The notes under the pieces are model-generated. The model saw nothing but the letters and a program-made list of their open reading frames with translations. It made no database searches and was not told where the DNA came from. From positions 434,001 to 498,000 of the forward strand of contig NZ_FZOY01000002.1 in NCBI RefSeq assembly GCF_900188335.1: a DNA stretch of 64,000 nucleotides, given 5' to 3'. The position numbers and the translations under genes were made by a program. The stretch comes from Tropicimonas sediminicola. Its GTDB lineage: Bacteria; Pseudomonadota; Alphaproteobacteria; Rhodobacterales; Rhodobacteraceae. Shown here piece by piece: positions 26,128-35,242 of this stretch (its first letter is position 1; every line of letters begins with the position of its first letter).

Positions 26128-28023
26128 ATGAACGAAGCCTACATCCACTTCGAGCAGACGACCCAGAAGCTCGTGCGCCCGCTGGTTTCGCTCATGCGCC
26201 CCGGGGAAGCGACGCTGCCCATCGCCGGCCCCGCGAGCGACCACGACCAGATGGCCGACGAACTGGAGAGCTTCGCCCGGCCCTGCCTGCTGATCTCGCT
26301 CTGGCTGCAATCGACGCCTGTTCCGGCCGACCGCGACGAGATCGGGCTCGACCGGGAGCAGGTGGCGCAGTGGATGCGCGCGGCGCTGCTGCTCGGTACC
26401 GATCCCGAGAGTCCTAAGTTCTGGGGTCACCTGCGGAACTTCCATCAGCACGGCGTCGAGATGGCGATCATCACGATGTCGCTGGAGGTCGCCAAGGCCC
26501 AGCTCTGGGAGCCGCTCTCGCAAGCCGAGAAGGCCCAGGTCGCCGCGTGGTTCGGTGCCATGCGGGGCAGCGCTCGCTACTGGAACAACCACCTGTTCTT
26601 CGGCGTGCTGACCATCGAGTTCCTGCGAAACAACGGCTTTGCAGAGCCGGAAGACGGCGCGCTGATCGAGCACATGTTCCGGCAGCTCGAATGCATGCAC
26701 CAGGGCGGCGGCTGGTTCATGGACGGCTCCAACCAGAGCTTCGACTATTACAACGCCTTCGCCTTCCACACGTATGGCATGTGGTGGTCGCTGAAATACG
26801 GTCACAACGACCGCGCGCGCGCGGATCGGTGGCTCGGATGGGCCAGGAGCTTCGTGAAGGATTACGCCCATTTCTTCGCCGCCAGCGGACAGCACGTCGC
26901 CTATGGCCGGTCGATCACCTACCGGTTCAACGCGCTCAGCGTGTTCGGCCTCGCCGCGCGGCACGACCTCGGCGTCCTTCCGATGGGCGAGATGCGCCGG
27001 ATCTGCCGCAAGAACCTCGAATTCTTCATGGATCAGCCGATCACCCAGGCGCAGGGCTGCCTGTCCATGGGCTGGACCGACGAGTTCCAGGAGATGGTCG
27101 AGCCATATAGCTGCGCCGCTTCGCCCTACTGGGCCTCCAAGGGCCTGCTGTTCATGATGCTTCCGCCCGCGCATCCGTTCTGGACCGACGAGGAACAGCC
27201 CTACCCGGCCGAACGCGGCGATTTCGCGCATGCCATCGAGACACCCGGCTTCGTCCTGCGCGGCATCGGCGGCGAGGTCGAGCTGCTGAACGCCGGCTCG
27301 GCCATCGCCTTCGGGAGCACGAAGCGCTACGGCTCCGCCAACTGGGGCCGCGCCAGCTACCGCACCGGGCACGGGTTCAACATCACCTACGATCCCGCCT
27401 TCACCCCGATCGACGCCGCGCTGACGGTGCTCTCCTCCGACGGCAAGCAGCGTTACGGACGGAATTCCACGTTCCCCACCCATGTCGGCACCGATCACCT
27501 GTCCTACATGTACAGCTACGGGCTGCGCGAGGATCCGTTCATCACGCAGATCAAGACGACGCTGTTCTGGAACGGGAACTGGACGTTCTGCCTCAACCGG
27601 ATCGCCGCGCAATCTCGGTCGGTCTTCAGCTTTGGCGGACATGCCGTCGCCTCGGCGGAAGCGACGGCGCTGAGGTCGCGGGCGCACGACCTCTTCGGCA
27701 CGGCTCATTCGGCGGACCGGTCGGTCGCCCTGCAGGGGCTCGTGGGCTTCACCGGTCTCGTTTTCGAGGAGCGGCTGAGCGATGCCACCCCGCGCGTCAA
27801 CATCCGGCGGCCGTACCACATGGTTCCGGTCCTGACCTCCGACGAGATCGCGGGCGAGCGCCTCACCCTCGCTGCGCTCATGTGGACCGGCACCGCACAG
27901 CAGGAAACGCGCCCCTGGACCCTCAGTTCCGCGGCAGAGGGCAAGTGGGTGCTTTCGCAGGACGAGCATCCGGATTGGGAGATCGCCCACAGGGATCTGC
28001 CGTCGGTTCCGGGCGTGGTCTGA
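26128..28023 (+). CDS. DUF2264-family protein, probable carbohydrate-active
   Basis: A 631-residue cytoplasmic protein of the DUF2264 family, alpha-barrel in its first two thirds (SDHDQMADELESFARPCLLI, WNNHLFFGVLTIEFLR, GGGWFMDGSNQSFDYYNAF, FWGHLRNFHQHGVEMA), with a beta-rich C-terminal third. Some relatives are associated with pectin or other uronate-polysaccharide use, and the fold resembles glycosidases and lyases of the (alpha/alpha)6 class. Catalysis on a specific sugar is not demonstrated by sequence. No signal peptide is visible. It stands alone, followed by a separate AraC regulator on the same strand, which may control it. Confidence 0.75.
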   Translation: MNEAYIHFEQTTQKLVRPLVSLMRPGEATLPIAGPASDHDQMADELESFARPCLLISLWLQSTPVPADRDEIGLDREQVAQWMRAALLLGTDPESPKFWGHLRNFHQHGVEMAIITMSLEVAKAQLWEPLSQAEKAQVAAWFGAMRGSARYWNNHLFFGVLTIEFLRNNGFAEPEDGALIEHMFRQLECMHQGGGWFMDGSNQSFDYYNAFAFHTYGMWWSLKYGHNDRARADRWLGWARSFVKDYAHFFAASGQHVAYGRSITYRFNALSVFGLAARHDLGVLPMGEMRRICRKNLEFFMDQPITQAQGCLSMGWTDEFQEMVEPYSCAASPYWASKGLLFMMLPPAHPFWTDEEQPYPAERGDFAHAIETPGFVLRGIGGEVELLNAGSAIAFGSTKRYGSANWGRASYRTGHGFNITYDPAFTPIDAALTVLSSDGKQRYGRNSTFPTHVGTDHLSYMYSYGLREDPFITQIKTTLFWNGNWTFCLNRIAAQSRSVFSFGGHAVASAEATALRSRAHDLFGTAHSADRSVALQGLVGFTGLVFEERLSDATPRVNIRRPYHMVPVLTSDEIAGERLTLAALMWTGTAQQETRPWTLSSAAEGKWVLSQDEHPDWEIAHRDLPSVPGVV

Positions 28024-28259
28024 CGCTTTTGGGATGGGAGCTGTCGCGACGCAGCCGGACGGCTGCGCCCCGGCGGCGAAACGAGCGCGCCCCCCTTCTG
28101 TCCGGGCTTGCGACCTCGCAATCGCAAGCATCAGGCCAACCCTCACGGCCCCCCAGCGCCACGAAAGCCAGAGATCCCGCCGCAAGGAACTTGCGCGAGA
28201 TCAATGACAACCGGCCCCGTCGCCCTATCTTTTCGCGTGGGGAGAGAGGGACAGAGCCT

Positions 28260-29285
28260 ATGGCACGCAAGGGAGAGCGAGCCGATGACGCCCGGACGGG
28301 CGTCAATGCTGCGATTTCGCGGCCTCCAGATGGTGTGTCCACATGGGAGCGTACCGAGATCCGCCAGATCGAGGATCTGGGCGATGCCATCAAGGATGCC
28401 GGCTTCGAAGCGATCCAGATGCCGCCGCATCCTGTCAAAGGCAGTATCGTCTTTCGGGAGCAGGACGACATCCGTTTCAGCTGCGGCAGGATCTTCGGAC
28501 ATGTCTGCATCAGTGGCGCTCTGCCCGAGAACAGGATTTCCCTTGCCGTCGGCCTACGCATCGCCCCCGGATCCCGGCTCTGGCACCAGGAGATCCACAC
28601 CGGCGTTCTCGTAGTCCTGCGCCCCGGCGACAGGCAGCAGGCCCTGTTCCTGCCCGGCACGCTCTATGCCGCCGTGACGATGCCACAGGACCGGCTGATG
28701 GAAGTGGCCGCGGAGTTCGGGCTGAGCATCGACGAACGGGCGATCCGGGAAACCGGGTTCAGGAACCCAGTATGCCCCACCCCGAATGCCGACGCGCTTT
28801 GCCGTGCGATGGACGACATTCACGACGGCGCACTGCAGGCACGTGGTGTGGAGGAGAGGCTGTTGGGGCATCTCGCCCACCAGGTCTCCCGAAACACTGC
28901 CCCTCTCGTCCGCCCGGATCACCAGCGCGGCCATACGCGGATCGTCTCGCGGGCCTGTTGCTTCATCGATACGCAGTTCGACAAGCCCCTGACCGTCGAC
29001 GACGTCGCGGACGCGGCGATGACTTCGCGCCGGACCCTTTACAGGGCGTTCCGGGAGGTGATGGGCCAGCCGCCGCATGTCTACCTGCGGACCATGCGGC
29101 TGCACCGAATGCGGCAAACGCTCTTGCGGGCAAGCGACGGCCGCATGTCCGTCACCCGGGCCGCCACCATCTCCGGACTGGACCAGTTCGGCCGGGTGTC
29201 CGGGAGCTACAGGGACCTCTTCGGCGAACTTCCCTCACAGACCCTGGCGGGCGCGTTGCGACTCCAGTCTGCTGAGGCCGACTGA
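28260..29285 (+). CDS. AraC-family transcriptional regulator
   Basis: A 341-residue AraC-type regulator. The N-terminal ~220 residues resemble the AraC-binding-like sensor of EutR/FeaR-type members. The C-terminal double HTH includes DDVADAAMTSRRTLYRAF, 'FREVMGQPPHVYLRTMRLHR' and SGLDQFGRVSGSYRDLFGEL, with the family ending PSQTL. The ATG at 28260 follows a GAGAGGG ribosome site. The frame is open upstream into the DUF2264 gene, but that part is a shadow. The natural candidate target is the DUF2264 gene 236 bases upstream; the effector is unknown. Confidence 0.85.
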   Translation: MARKGERADDARTGVNAAISRPPDGVSTWERTEIRQIEDLGDAIKDAGFEAIQMPPHPVKGSIVFREQDDIRFSCGRIFGHVCISGALPENRISLAVGLRIAPGSRLWHQEIHTGVLVVLRPGDRQQALFLPGTLYAAVTMPQDRLMEVAAEFGLSIDERAIRETGFRNPVCPTPNADALCRAMDDIHDGALQARGVEERLLGHLAHQVSRNTAPLVRPDHQRGHTRIVSRACCFIDTQFDKPLTVDDVADAAMTSRRTLYRAFREVMGQPPHVYLRTMRLHRMRQTLLRASDGRMSVTRAATISGLDQFGRVSGSYRDLFGELPSQTLAGALRLQSAEAD

Positions 29286-29607
29286 CCCGCCTCCGTTCCC
29301 GGCGGGAACTCCGCAAGCCGACACTTTTTGGCACGATTTGAATAGATCGGCGGGTGTCACGTGCCTAAGCTGGCCCGGCGTGTCTTGGAGCGACGCATGC
29401 GGGAGCGTACCGGGTTGGGAGAGGACCGGAGCGCCGAGGGCCACGCAGGGGGAATGGCTTGGCCACGTGAGATCATCGCGACATCCTGACTCGACGCGGC
29501 AGTCCCGCCTTTTGCCGCAGCCACAGCCGTTCCCCCCTCACGTGATGCCGCACCGCGCGCTCCAGTAGCCGCAGCGGGATCACTTCACCAAAGGGGGAGA
29601 TGCAATC
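29286..29607. other. Intergenic region, no gene seen
   Basis: A 322-base spacer between the AraC gene and the small exported protein. I find no coding frame with sensible composition. A TGGCAC at about 29327 recalls a sigma-54 -24 element but lacks a matching -12 TTGC at the right spacing. A ribosome site (AAAGGGGGAG) stands at its end, just before the next gene. Confidence 0.4.
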
Positions 29608-29889
29608 ATGAAACCTGTTCGCCTTCTGGCCATGGCCGCGCTGGTCCTGACCGCCGGCGCAGCAAGTGCCGAGACGATGTCCACGGTCGTGTGTGAGGAC
29701 ATAAAGGTGACGATCGACGAGAAGCAGACGATGGAGATCAAGGCAGTCACAGGCGAGGAGAACTTCGCCCGGGACGTCTGCGCCGTGATCGGGGACATCG
29801 ACACCTCGAACCTGTCCGATCCGATGGACGTCGACATGACGTTGTCGAACGGAAACATGTACAAGGTCACGCTCGAAGCCGCCGAATAA
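29608..29889 (+). CDS. Small exported protein of unknown function
   Basis: A 93-residue protein with a clear Sec signal (MKPVRLLAMAALVLTAGAAS, cleavage after ASA-E), giving a mature acidic protein of about 72 residues. It contains two Cys (one in STVVCEDIK, one in RDVCAVIGD) that could form a disulfide, and ends in the beta-like MDVDMTLSNGNMYKVTLEA. A strong ribosome site precedes the ATG. I do not recognise a family. It is followed by a large hairpin and then the DUF3604 gene. Confidence 0.75.
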   Translation: MKPVRLLAMAALVLTAGAASAETMSTVVCEDIKVTIDEKQTMEIKAVTGEENFARDVCAVIGDIDTSNLSDPMDVDMTLSNGNMYKVTLEAAE

Positions 29890-29910
29890 CCGCTGCCCTC
29901 GTGCGGTTTA

Positions 29911-29957
29911 CCACCCGCGCAGCCCGTGATCTTCGGAAGATCGGCCTGCGCGGGTGG
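29911..29957 (+). terminator. Large two-part hairpin between genes
   Basis: CCACCCGCGCAG (29911-29922) pairs perfectly with CTGCGCGGGTGG (29946-29957), and inside it GATCTTC/GAAGATC (29928-29942) forms a second stem around one base. It lies 21 bases after the small exported protein. No T run follows, so it could stabilise, attenuate or terminate. Confidence 0.5.
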
Positions 29958-30067
29958 CTGTATCGCAGATACCCTCGCGTGCCGACATGATGCTTCCGAC
30001 ACGGCTCGAGTGGCGCAGACGGAGTTCAGACACGTCCATAGATCCTTTTCCGGGATGGAGATCACTC

Positions 30068-31996
30068 ATGATGAAGGACATTTCTATCAATCCAGGATCC
30101 ATGACCCTGCGACTCGCGGCCTGTCTCGCGGCGCTTGGCATGGTGACGGCCGAGGCACAGGAATATACGACCGAGCAGGAAGACACCGAGGCGGTGCTCG
30201 CGCCGGACGGGTTCTCGCCCTATGCCGGGCGGAACTTCCCGCAGGTGCCGCTCTGGGGCGATTCCCACCTTCACACCATGGTCTCGGTCGACGCCGGCAC
30301 GATGACCCGCCTCACCCAGGAGCAGGCGTTCCGCTTCGCACGCGGCGAAGAGGTGACGACGACCCACGGGCTGCGGGCGAAGCTGTCCCGCCCGCTCGAC
30401 TGGCTCGTCGTATCCGACCATGCCGAGATGTACGGGCTGATGCCGCAGCTTCTCGCGGGCGACGGCCAGGTGCTGGCCAACGAGCAGGGCAGGCTCTGGT
30501 ACGAGGCGCTGACCTCGGGCGACCCGCAACTCGCCTTCGACACCGCGATGGAGATCGTCGCATCGCTCTCCGACGACACCCCGCCGATCGACAACCCCAA
30601 GGCGATCAAGCACGCCTGGGAGGATTACACCGCCCTGGCCGACAGCTACAACGAGCCGGGGATCTTCTCGGCGATCATCGGCTACGAATACACCACCGAG
30701 GGCGCCAACAACCTGCACCGGAACGTCCTGTTCCGGGATGGCCGGTTCCGCGCCAACCAGACGCTGCCGTTCTCGCAATACGACAGCAAGAACCCCGAGG
30801 ACCTCTGGGCCTATCTCGCCGATTACGAGGCCCGCACCGGCGGCGAGGTACTGGCGATCGCCCACAACGGCAACCTGTCGAACGGGCGGATGTTCTCGTT
30901 CAATGCCTATGACGGGTCCGAACTGACCGAGGAGATCGCCTCGCTTCGCGCCCGGTTCGAGCCGCTCTACGAGGCGACACAGATCAAGGGCGACGGCGAG
31001 GCGCACCCGTTCCTCAGCCCGGATGACGAGTTCGCCGATTTCGACACCTGGGACGCGGCGAACCTGAACGGCACCGAGGTGAAGGAGCCCGAGATGCTCG
31101 CCGGGGAATACGCCCGCGAGGCGCTGAAACGTGGCCTCAGGATCGAGCAGGACCTAGGCGTGAACCCGTTCAAGTTCGGCATGGTCGGCGCCACCGATGC
31201 GCACACCGGCATGGCGACCGCGCAGGAGGACAACTTCTTTGGCAAGCACTCCGGCGTCGAGCCGGAGCCGGGCCGCTGGGAGCATGTCGTGATCGAAGCG
31301 CCTGATCCGGACCTGACGATCTATGGCTGGAAACAGGCCGCGGGCGGGCTCGGCGCCGTCTGGGCGCGGGAGAACACGCGGGCCGCGATCTTCGACGCAA
31401 TGATGCGCAAGGAGACCTATGCCACCACCGGGTCGCGCATGTTGGTCCGGTTCTTCGGCGGATACGACTTCACCGATGAGGATACGCTCAGCCGGCTTCC
31501 GGCCGATCTGGGATATGCCAAGGGCGTTCCGATGGGCGGCAACCTGAGTGCTGCGCCCGATGGCGAGGCGCCGAACTTCCTGTTCGTTGCCCTCAAGGAT
31601 TCCATCTCCGGAAATCTCGACCGCATCCAGATCGTCAAGGGCTGGATCGACGCCAATGGCGAGACGCAGGAGAAGATCTACAACGCAGCGTGGTCGGGCG
31701 ACCGGGAACTCGATGCGGACGGCAAGCTCCCCGAGGTCGGCAACACGGTGGACGTCGCCAACGCCACCTGGACCAACACGATCGGCGCGCCGGAACTGAT
31801 CGGGGTCTGGGAAGACCCGGATTTCGACCCCGCTCAGCCCGCGTTCTACTATGCCCGGGTGATTGAGATCCCGACGCCACGCTGGACAGCCTACGAGGCC
31901 AAGCGGTTCGGCATCGAGATGCCGGACGAGGTGCCGATGATCACCACCGAACGCGCCTATACCTCGCCGATCTGGTACACGCCTGCGGCCGAGTGA
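30068..31996 (+). CDS. DUF3604-family exported protein (PHP-like metal site)
   Basis: A 642-residue protein of the DUF3604 family with an N-terminal signal peptide (MTLRLAACLAALGMVTAEAQ). Motifs suggesting a PHP-type metal site are LWGDSHLHTMVSVDAGTM and DWLVVSDHAEMYG near the N-terminus, later VLAIAHNGNLSNG and GMVGATDAHTGMAT. Conserved DUF3604 segments include FSAIIGYEYTTEGANNLHRN and MLVRFFGGYDF. The family has no firmly assigned reaction; the metal-ligand pattern points to a hydrolase or phosphoesterase in the periplasm. The ATG at 30068 (or 30071) follows GGAG. Confidence 0.85.
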   Translation: MMKDISINPGSMTLRLAACLAALGMVTAEAQEYTTEQEDTEAVLAPDGFSPYAGRNFPQVPLWGDSHLHTMVSVDAGTMTRLTQEQAFRFARGEEVTTTHGLRAKLSRPLDWLVVSDHAEMYGLMPQLLAGDGQVLANEQGRLWYEALTSGDPQLAFDTAMEIVASLSDDTPPIDNPKAIKHAWEDYTALADSYNEPGIFSAIIGYEYTTEGANNLHRNVLFRDGRFRANQTLPFSQYDSKNPEDLWAYLADYEARTGGEVLAIAHNGNLSNGRMFSFNAYDGSELTEEIASLRARFEPLYEATQIKGDGEAHPFLSPDDEFADFDTWDAANLNGTEVKEPEMLAGEYAREALKRGLRIEQDLGVNPFKFGMVGATDAHTGMATAQEDNFFGKHSGVEPEPGRWEHVVIEAPDPDLTIYGWKQAAGGLGAVWARENTRAAIFDAMMRKETYATTGSRMLVRFFGGYDFTDEDTLSRLPADLGYAKGVPMGGNLSAAPDGEAPNFLFVALKDSISGNLDRIQIVKGWIDANGETQEKIYNAAWSGDRELDADGKLPEVGNTVDVANATWTNTIGAPELIGVWEDPDFDPAQPAFYYARVIEIPTPRWTAYEAKRFGIEMPDEVPMITTERAYTSPIWYTPAAE

Positions 31997-32001
31997 ACCA
32001 A

Positions 32002-32038
32002 CCGGAGCCGCGACGCGTACCTCGCGCCGCGGCTCCGG
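32002..32038 (+). terminator. Probable terminator after the DUF3604 gene
   Basis: CCGGAGCCGCG (32002-32012) and CGCGGCTCCGG (32028-32038) form a perfect 11-base stem with a 15-base loop, six bases after the DUF3604 stop. It is followed by GTCTTCG, so only a weak T tract. Most likely a terminator. Confidence 0.6.
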
Positions 32039-32197
32039 GTCTTCGCTGATCTCCAGCGCCCACAGCCCGCCGCACGGTCATGCGGTGGCATGCATCTCCC
32101 TACTCTCTACACATTTTGAATCGATTTTCGGATTGCCTGCCGTACCGGCTTCAATGCGACGCCGGCACGGTCGCAGAACCGAAGGGATCGAATACGG

Positions 32198-32764
32198 ATG
32201 ATCAGGCTCGATGTCGCCTCGCGGACCGGCGCCCGTGCAGAAAGCTTGGCTCGGGGGCACAGCCCCGCCCGCACGGCGCTTCTCTGTGATGCCGAGACGG
32301 GCCTGACCTGGACACTCGCCACCTGCCCCGGCCGGCTCGACTGGTACGACGCCCTTGCCTGGGTGGCGGAGAACAACACGGACGCCCGCTTCGGCTTCAC
32401 CGACTGGCGGCTCCCCAACGCGGCCGAACTGGCCCACGTCAAGCGGCGTTTTCCCGGCATCTTCCCGGACAGCGGCGCCAGGATCATCACCCTTTTGCCG
32501 GAGGCCATGGCGGCCGAACCGGCGCAAACACCGCTCCAGACCTCTCCCACTCACGGACCCCGGTTGCAGAATGCGGCAGGCAAGCCCGCAGGCGACCGGG
32601 TCGAACATCTCTGGAGCCCTGTCCAGGGCGGCCGCGCCCCCCGAACTCCAACAGCGGCCGACCCTGGACACGTGAACACCCCAAGGCCGCACAGCCCGAT
32701 CGGCCGCCGGATCTTTGACCGGGTGCCACTGGTTCGCACGACCGGCGCCCTCGATCCGGCCTGA
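32198..32764 (+). CDS. Truncated DUF1566/Lcl-C-terminal-like ORF
   Basis: A 188-residue ORF whose first ~85 residues match the start of the DUF1566 (Lcl_C) domain: CDAETGLTWTLATCP, LDWYDALAWVAENN and the signature FGFTDWRLPNAAEL. The second half of the domain, expected to contain a YWSSTT-like motif, is missing. The remainder is a Pro/Arg-rich low-complexity tail that looks like out-of-frame or decayed sequence. The start has GAAGGGA upstream. It may be a remnant of an exported surface protein; no signal peptide is visible. It ends directly before a long inverted repeat. Confidence 0.5.
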   Translation: MIRLDVASRTGARAESLARGHSPARTALLCDAETGLTWTLATCPGRLDWYDALAWVAENNTDARFGFTDWRLPNAAELAHVKRRFPGIFPDSGARIITLLPEAMAAEPAQTPLQTSPTHGPRLQNAAGKPAGDRVEHLWSPVQGGRAPRTPTAADPGHVNTPRPHSPIGRRIFDRVPLVRTTGALDPA

Positions 32765-32766
32765 TC

Positions 32767-32807
32767 CATTGCGTGGCGCGCGCCTCCCCATCGCGCGCCA
32801 CGCAATG
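32767..32807. terminator. Perfect 16-base inverted repeat between convergent genes
   Basis: CATTGCGTGGCGCGCG (32767-32782) and CGCGCGCCACGCAATG (32792-32807) pair without a mismatch around a nine-base loop. The repeat fills the 47-base gap between the plus-strand DUF1566-like ORF and the minus-strand flavoprotein, so a bidirectional terminator is likely, although T runs are absent. Confidence 0.6.
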
Positions 32808-32811
32808 CGAC

Positions 32812-34575
32812 CTAACCCAACGACGGCCATGCGTCGAAAGGCTGCTTCGCCAGCGTCATCTGCCCGTCCTCGCCCCGGTGGATCGTGATCCAGGCACGCC
32901 AGTTCTCGTCATCCTGGTCCGGGTAATCGAGGCGGTAGTGGCTGCACCGGCTCTCGGTCCGCATCAGCGAGGCCCGCAGCTTCATCTCGGCCGAAACGAT
33001 CATGTTCGCCGTCTCGTGCGCCAGGCGCAGCTCGTGCAGGTCGCCTGCGCGCAGCATCGGCACATGGTGGTCGCGCAGTTCCTGCACATAGGCCAGCGCG
33101 GCCCGCATCAGGCTCTCCTTCTTGATGTAGAGCACGAAGTTGGGGATCATGACCCCCTGCAGCGTCTGGGTCACCCAGGCCGGGCCATAGCCCTCCTTGC
33201 GCGTGAGCGGCGCAAGCATCTCGGCGCGGATCGCGTCCAGCCGCCCCGAAGGCACCTCGGCAAGGTCGACCCCGCGCGCATATTCCGCAGCCGCCTCTCC
33301 GGCAATCGCCCCCTGCACCGCCGACCCTGCCAGCGAGGAACCGATCTGGGTGTAGATACCGCCCGCCATGTGCGAGCCGAGCGCGTCCCCGGCGGCGTAG
33401 AGCCCCGGAACCGTCGAGGCTCCGCGGTCGTCCACCGGCACCAGCCCCTCGGACTTGTGGATGGCCATGCCGGCGGAGGCGCCGCCCATCTGCCCGCCCT
33501 GCATCGGCCCCGGCCCGCCGCCCTTGCCGCCCGGCGGCGGCGGACGCCGGTCCATGCCGCCGCGCTCAGGCGGGCCGCCTTCGTCTCCCGGCCTTCCCGG
33601 CCTACGGCGAAACTCTTCGGGCGTCACCGGCCCGCCGCTGACCCCGGCGGTGTCGATGCTGCCCGGCGGGCCGCCCGCCAGCGGATTCCCGGTCCGGTAG
33701 GCGGCATAGTTCATGTCGACCCCGAGGTCGTGGTGGATCTCCACCCCGTTGGTCCCGGGCACTCGTTCGAACATGTCGCCCCAGGCGTCGAAACAGGCGG
33801 CGGGGTTCGTGGAACGGGTGACATGGCCGTCGTTCCATTCCTTCCCGGTCACCCAGGCGCCGATGCGGTAGGCCATCACCGTGCCATCGTGCGTCAGGTC
33901 GCAGACCGGGAAGCCGTTCGGCTTGAAGCCCCCCGCCCCGGTGCAGAGCACCACGGCGCGGGCGCGCAGGGTGATGACCTCGCCCGCGCCATCGAGACCG
34001 AAGCCCGCAGCGCCGGCGATCCGCCCCTCCTCGCGGATCAGGTGCGTGATCATGACCCGCTCGAGCCGCGCGATGGCGCGGGCGGCGATCGGCTTGAGGA
34101 ACGGGCGATGCGACAGCGTCTGATCGAAGAAGCCCCAGTCGCGCAGCTCTCGGGCACGCTCCAGCGCATGCTCGGCCAGTTGCCGCGTGAAGACCGGGTT
34201 GTTGGTGCCGAGCGCCGAGCGCGAAACGGAGTCCACGAAATCGTCGATGCTGCCGCTCTCCGTCTCCGGATCGAAGACGAAGAACCCTTTGGCAAAGGGC
34301 GTCATGCCGGAAGCGCCGAGCCGCCCCTTCGAGACCATCAACACCCGCGCCCCGGCATCGTGGGCCTTCACGGCAGCGAACAGGCCAGCCATGCCGCCGC
34401 CGATCACCAGCACATCTGTCTCATGCGCGGTTCCCACAATGGCGGCGGCGTCGATCCCGGGCCGGTTGGTGGCCCAGCCCGCGCCCATGCCGGCTGCGGC
34501 CAGTCCGGTGGCCGCGCCTGCAAGGCCAAGGAAGGTGCGTCGGCTCGGCTGGTGGAAGGGATCTCTCTGGTTCAT
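32812..34575 (-). CDS. Tat-exported fumarate-reductase-type flavoprotein
   Basis: A 587-residue FAD protein of the fumarate reductase/succinate dehydrogenase/AprA flavoprotein family. A twin-arginine signal (SRRTFLGLAGAATGLAAAGM) precedes the FAD motif DVLVIGGGMAGLFAAVKA and KGRLGASGM; the C-terminal part has GLYAAGDALGSHMAGGIY and RTESRCSHYRLDYPDQDDEN, as in AprA-like enzymes. Residues ~322-366 are a Gly/Pro/Arg-rich insertion without counterpart in the fold. Its start overlaps the stop-proximal end of the membrane protein gene (ATGA). With that membrane protein and the ferredoxin it forms a likely electron-transfer chain; the periplasmic acceptor or donor is unknown. Confidence 0.85.
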   Translation of the reverse strand: MNQRDPFHQPSRRTFLGLAGAATGLAAAGMGAGWATNRPGIDAAAIVGTAHETDVLVIGGGMAGLFAAVKAHDAGARVLMVSKGRLGASGMTPFAKGFFVFDPETESGSIDDFVDSVSRSALGTNNPVFTRQLAEHALERARELRDWGFFDQTLSHRPFLKPIAARAIARLERVMITHLIREEGRIAGAAGFGLDGAGEVITLRARAVVLCTGAGGFKPNGFPVCDLTHDGTVMAYRIGAWVTGKEWNDGHVTRSTNPAACFDAWGDMFERVPGTNGVEIHHDLGVDMNYAAYRTGNPLAGGPPGSIDTAGVSGGPVTPEEFRRRPGRPGDEGGPPERGGMDRRPPPPGGKGGGPGPMQGGQMGGASAGMAIHKSEGLVPVDDRGASTVPGLYAAGDALGSHMAGGIYTQIGSSLAGSAVQGAIAGEAAAEYARGVDLAEVPSGRLDAIRAEMLAPLTRKEGYGPAWVTQTLQGVMIPNFVLYIKKESLMRAALAYVQELRDHHVPMLRAGDLHELRLAHETANMIVSAEMKLRASLMRTESRCSHYRLDYPDQDDENWRAWITIHRGEDGQMTLAKQPFDAWPSLG

Positions 34576-35240
34576 GACGGAACTCCGGGAACACCGCGCG
34601 ATTGCCGCGGGCGGTCGAGCAGATAGAGGCGAAGCAGCAAGGCGAGCCCCACCGCTGCCAGGACTAGGAGAAAGCCCCCCAGCAACAGGCCGGTGTGCCG
34701 TCCCAGTTCGATCGCGTGCCAGAGCCCGACCACGACAAAGCCGACCGCCAAGCCCCCGTGCAGGGAGCGCCACGACCGGTAGCGGAGCCCGCGACGCCGG
34801 ATCAGCCGCATCCGCCCGTAAGCGGTGGCAACAAGCAGCACCATCGACGCCCAGGCAGCGAGCCCCAGGACCACGCCGAGGCTCTCGAACTGCGTGAGCA
34901 GGGTCACCAGCGCGTCGAGGGGCCGGACCCCAGCCTCGAGATAACGCGGCAGTACGATCAGGCAGGGATGCACCGCGAGCAGAGCGATGGCGCAGTAGCC
35001 AACGACCTTGTGCACGCGTTGTACCGCAGGCGCCTTGAACAGATGCATCAGGACCGGAAGGCTGCGCGCGAGGAAAAACTGCGCGACAACCGCGACGAGC
35101 GCCAGAACCGTCAGTATCGACAGCCCCTCCTTCAGCGACGAACGGCGCGGTACGTCGGCCGCGACGTAGAAGGCAAGCGGCAGGACCGCGAACAGGGTGA
35201 TGGCCGCGAGGAGCACAAGGGCTTTGGGATCGCGTTTCAT
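34572..35240 (-). CDS. Ferric-reductase-like membrane b-type protein
   Basis: A 222-residue integral membrane protein with about six helices. The core resembles the ferric-reductase-like transmembrane family: HKVVGYCAIALLAVHPCLIV and YRSWRSLHGGLAVGFVVVG-LWHAIELG supply His pairs positioned to ligate haem across the membrane. It lies between the ferredoxin gene (transcribed first; two-base gap) and the flavoprotein gene (ATGA overlap), so the three are translationally coupled. I infer that it relays electrons between cytoplasmic ferredoxin and the exported flavoprotein. Confidence 0.75.
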   Translation of the reverse strand: MKRDPKALVLLAAITLFAVLPLAFYVAADVPRRSSLKEGLSILTVLALVAVVAQFFLARSLPVLMHLFKAPAVQRVHKVVGYCAIALLAVHPCLIVLPRYLEAGVRPLDALVTLLTQFESLGVVLGLAAWASMVLLVATAYGRMRLIRRRGLRYRSWRSLHGGLAVGFVVVGLWHAIELGRHTGLLLGGFLLVLAAVGLALLLRLYLLDRPRQSRGVPGVPS

Positions 35241-35242
35241 GC

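Noticed and set aside
29325-29342. Sigma-54-like promoter (TGGCAC near 29327)
   Set aside because: The downstream GATTTGAAT does not give TTGC at the required five-base spacing, and no enhancer-binding regulator is nearby.
33455-33700. Pro-rich plus-strand ORF opposite the flavoprotein
   Set aside because: It is the complement of the Gly/Pro-rich insertion in a well-conserved flavoprotein gene and has no ribosome site or homologous features.
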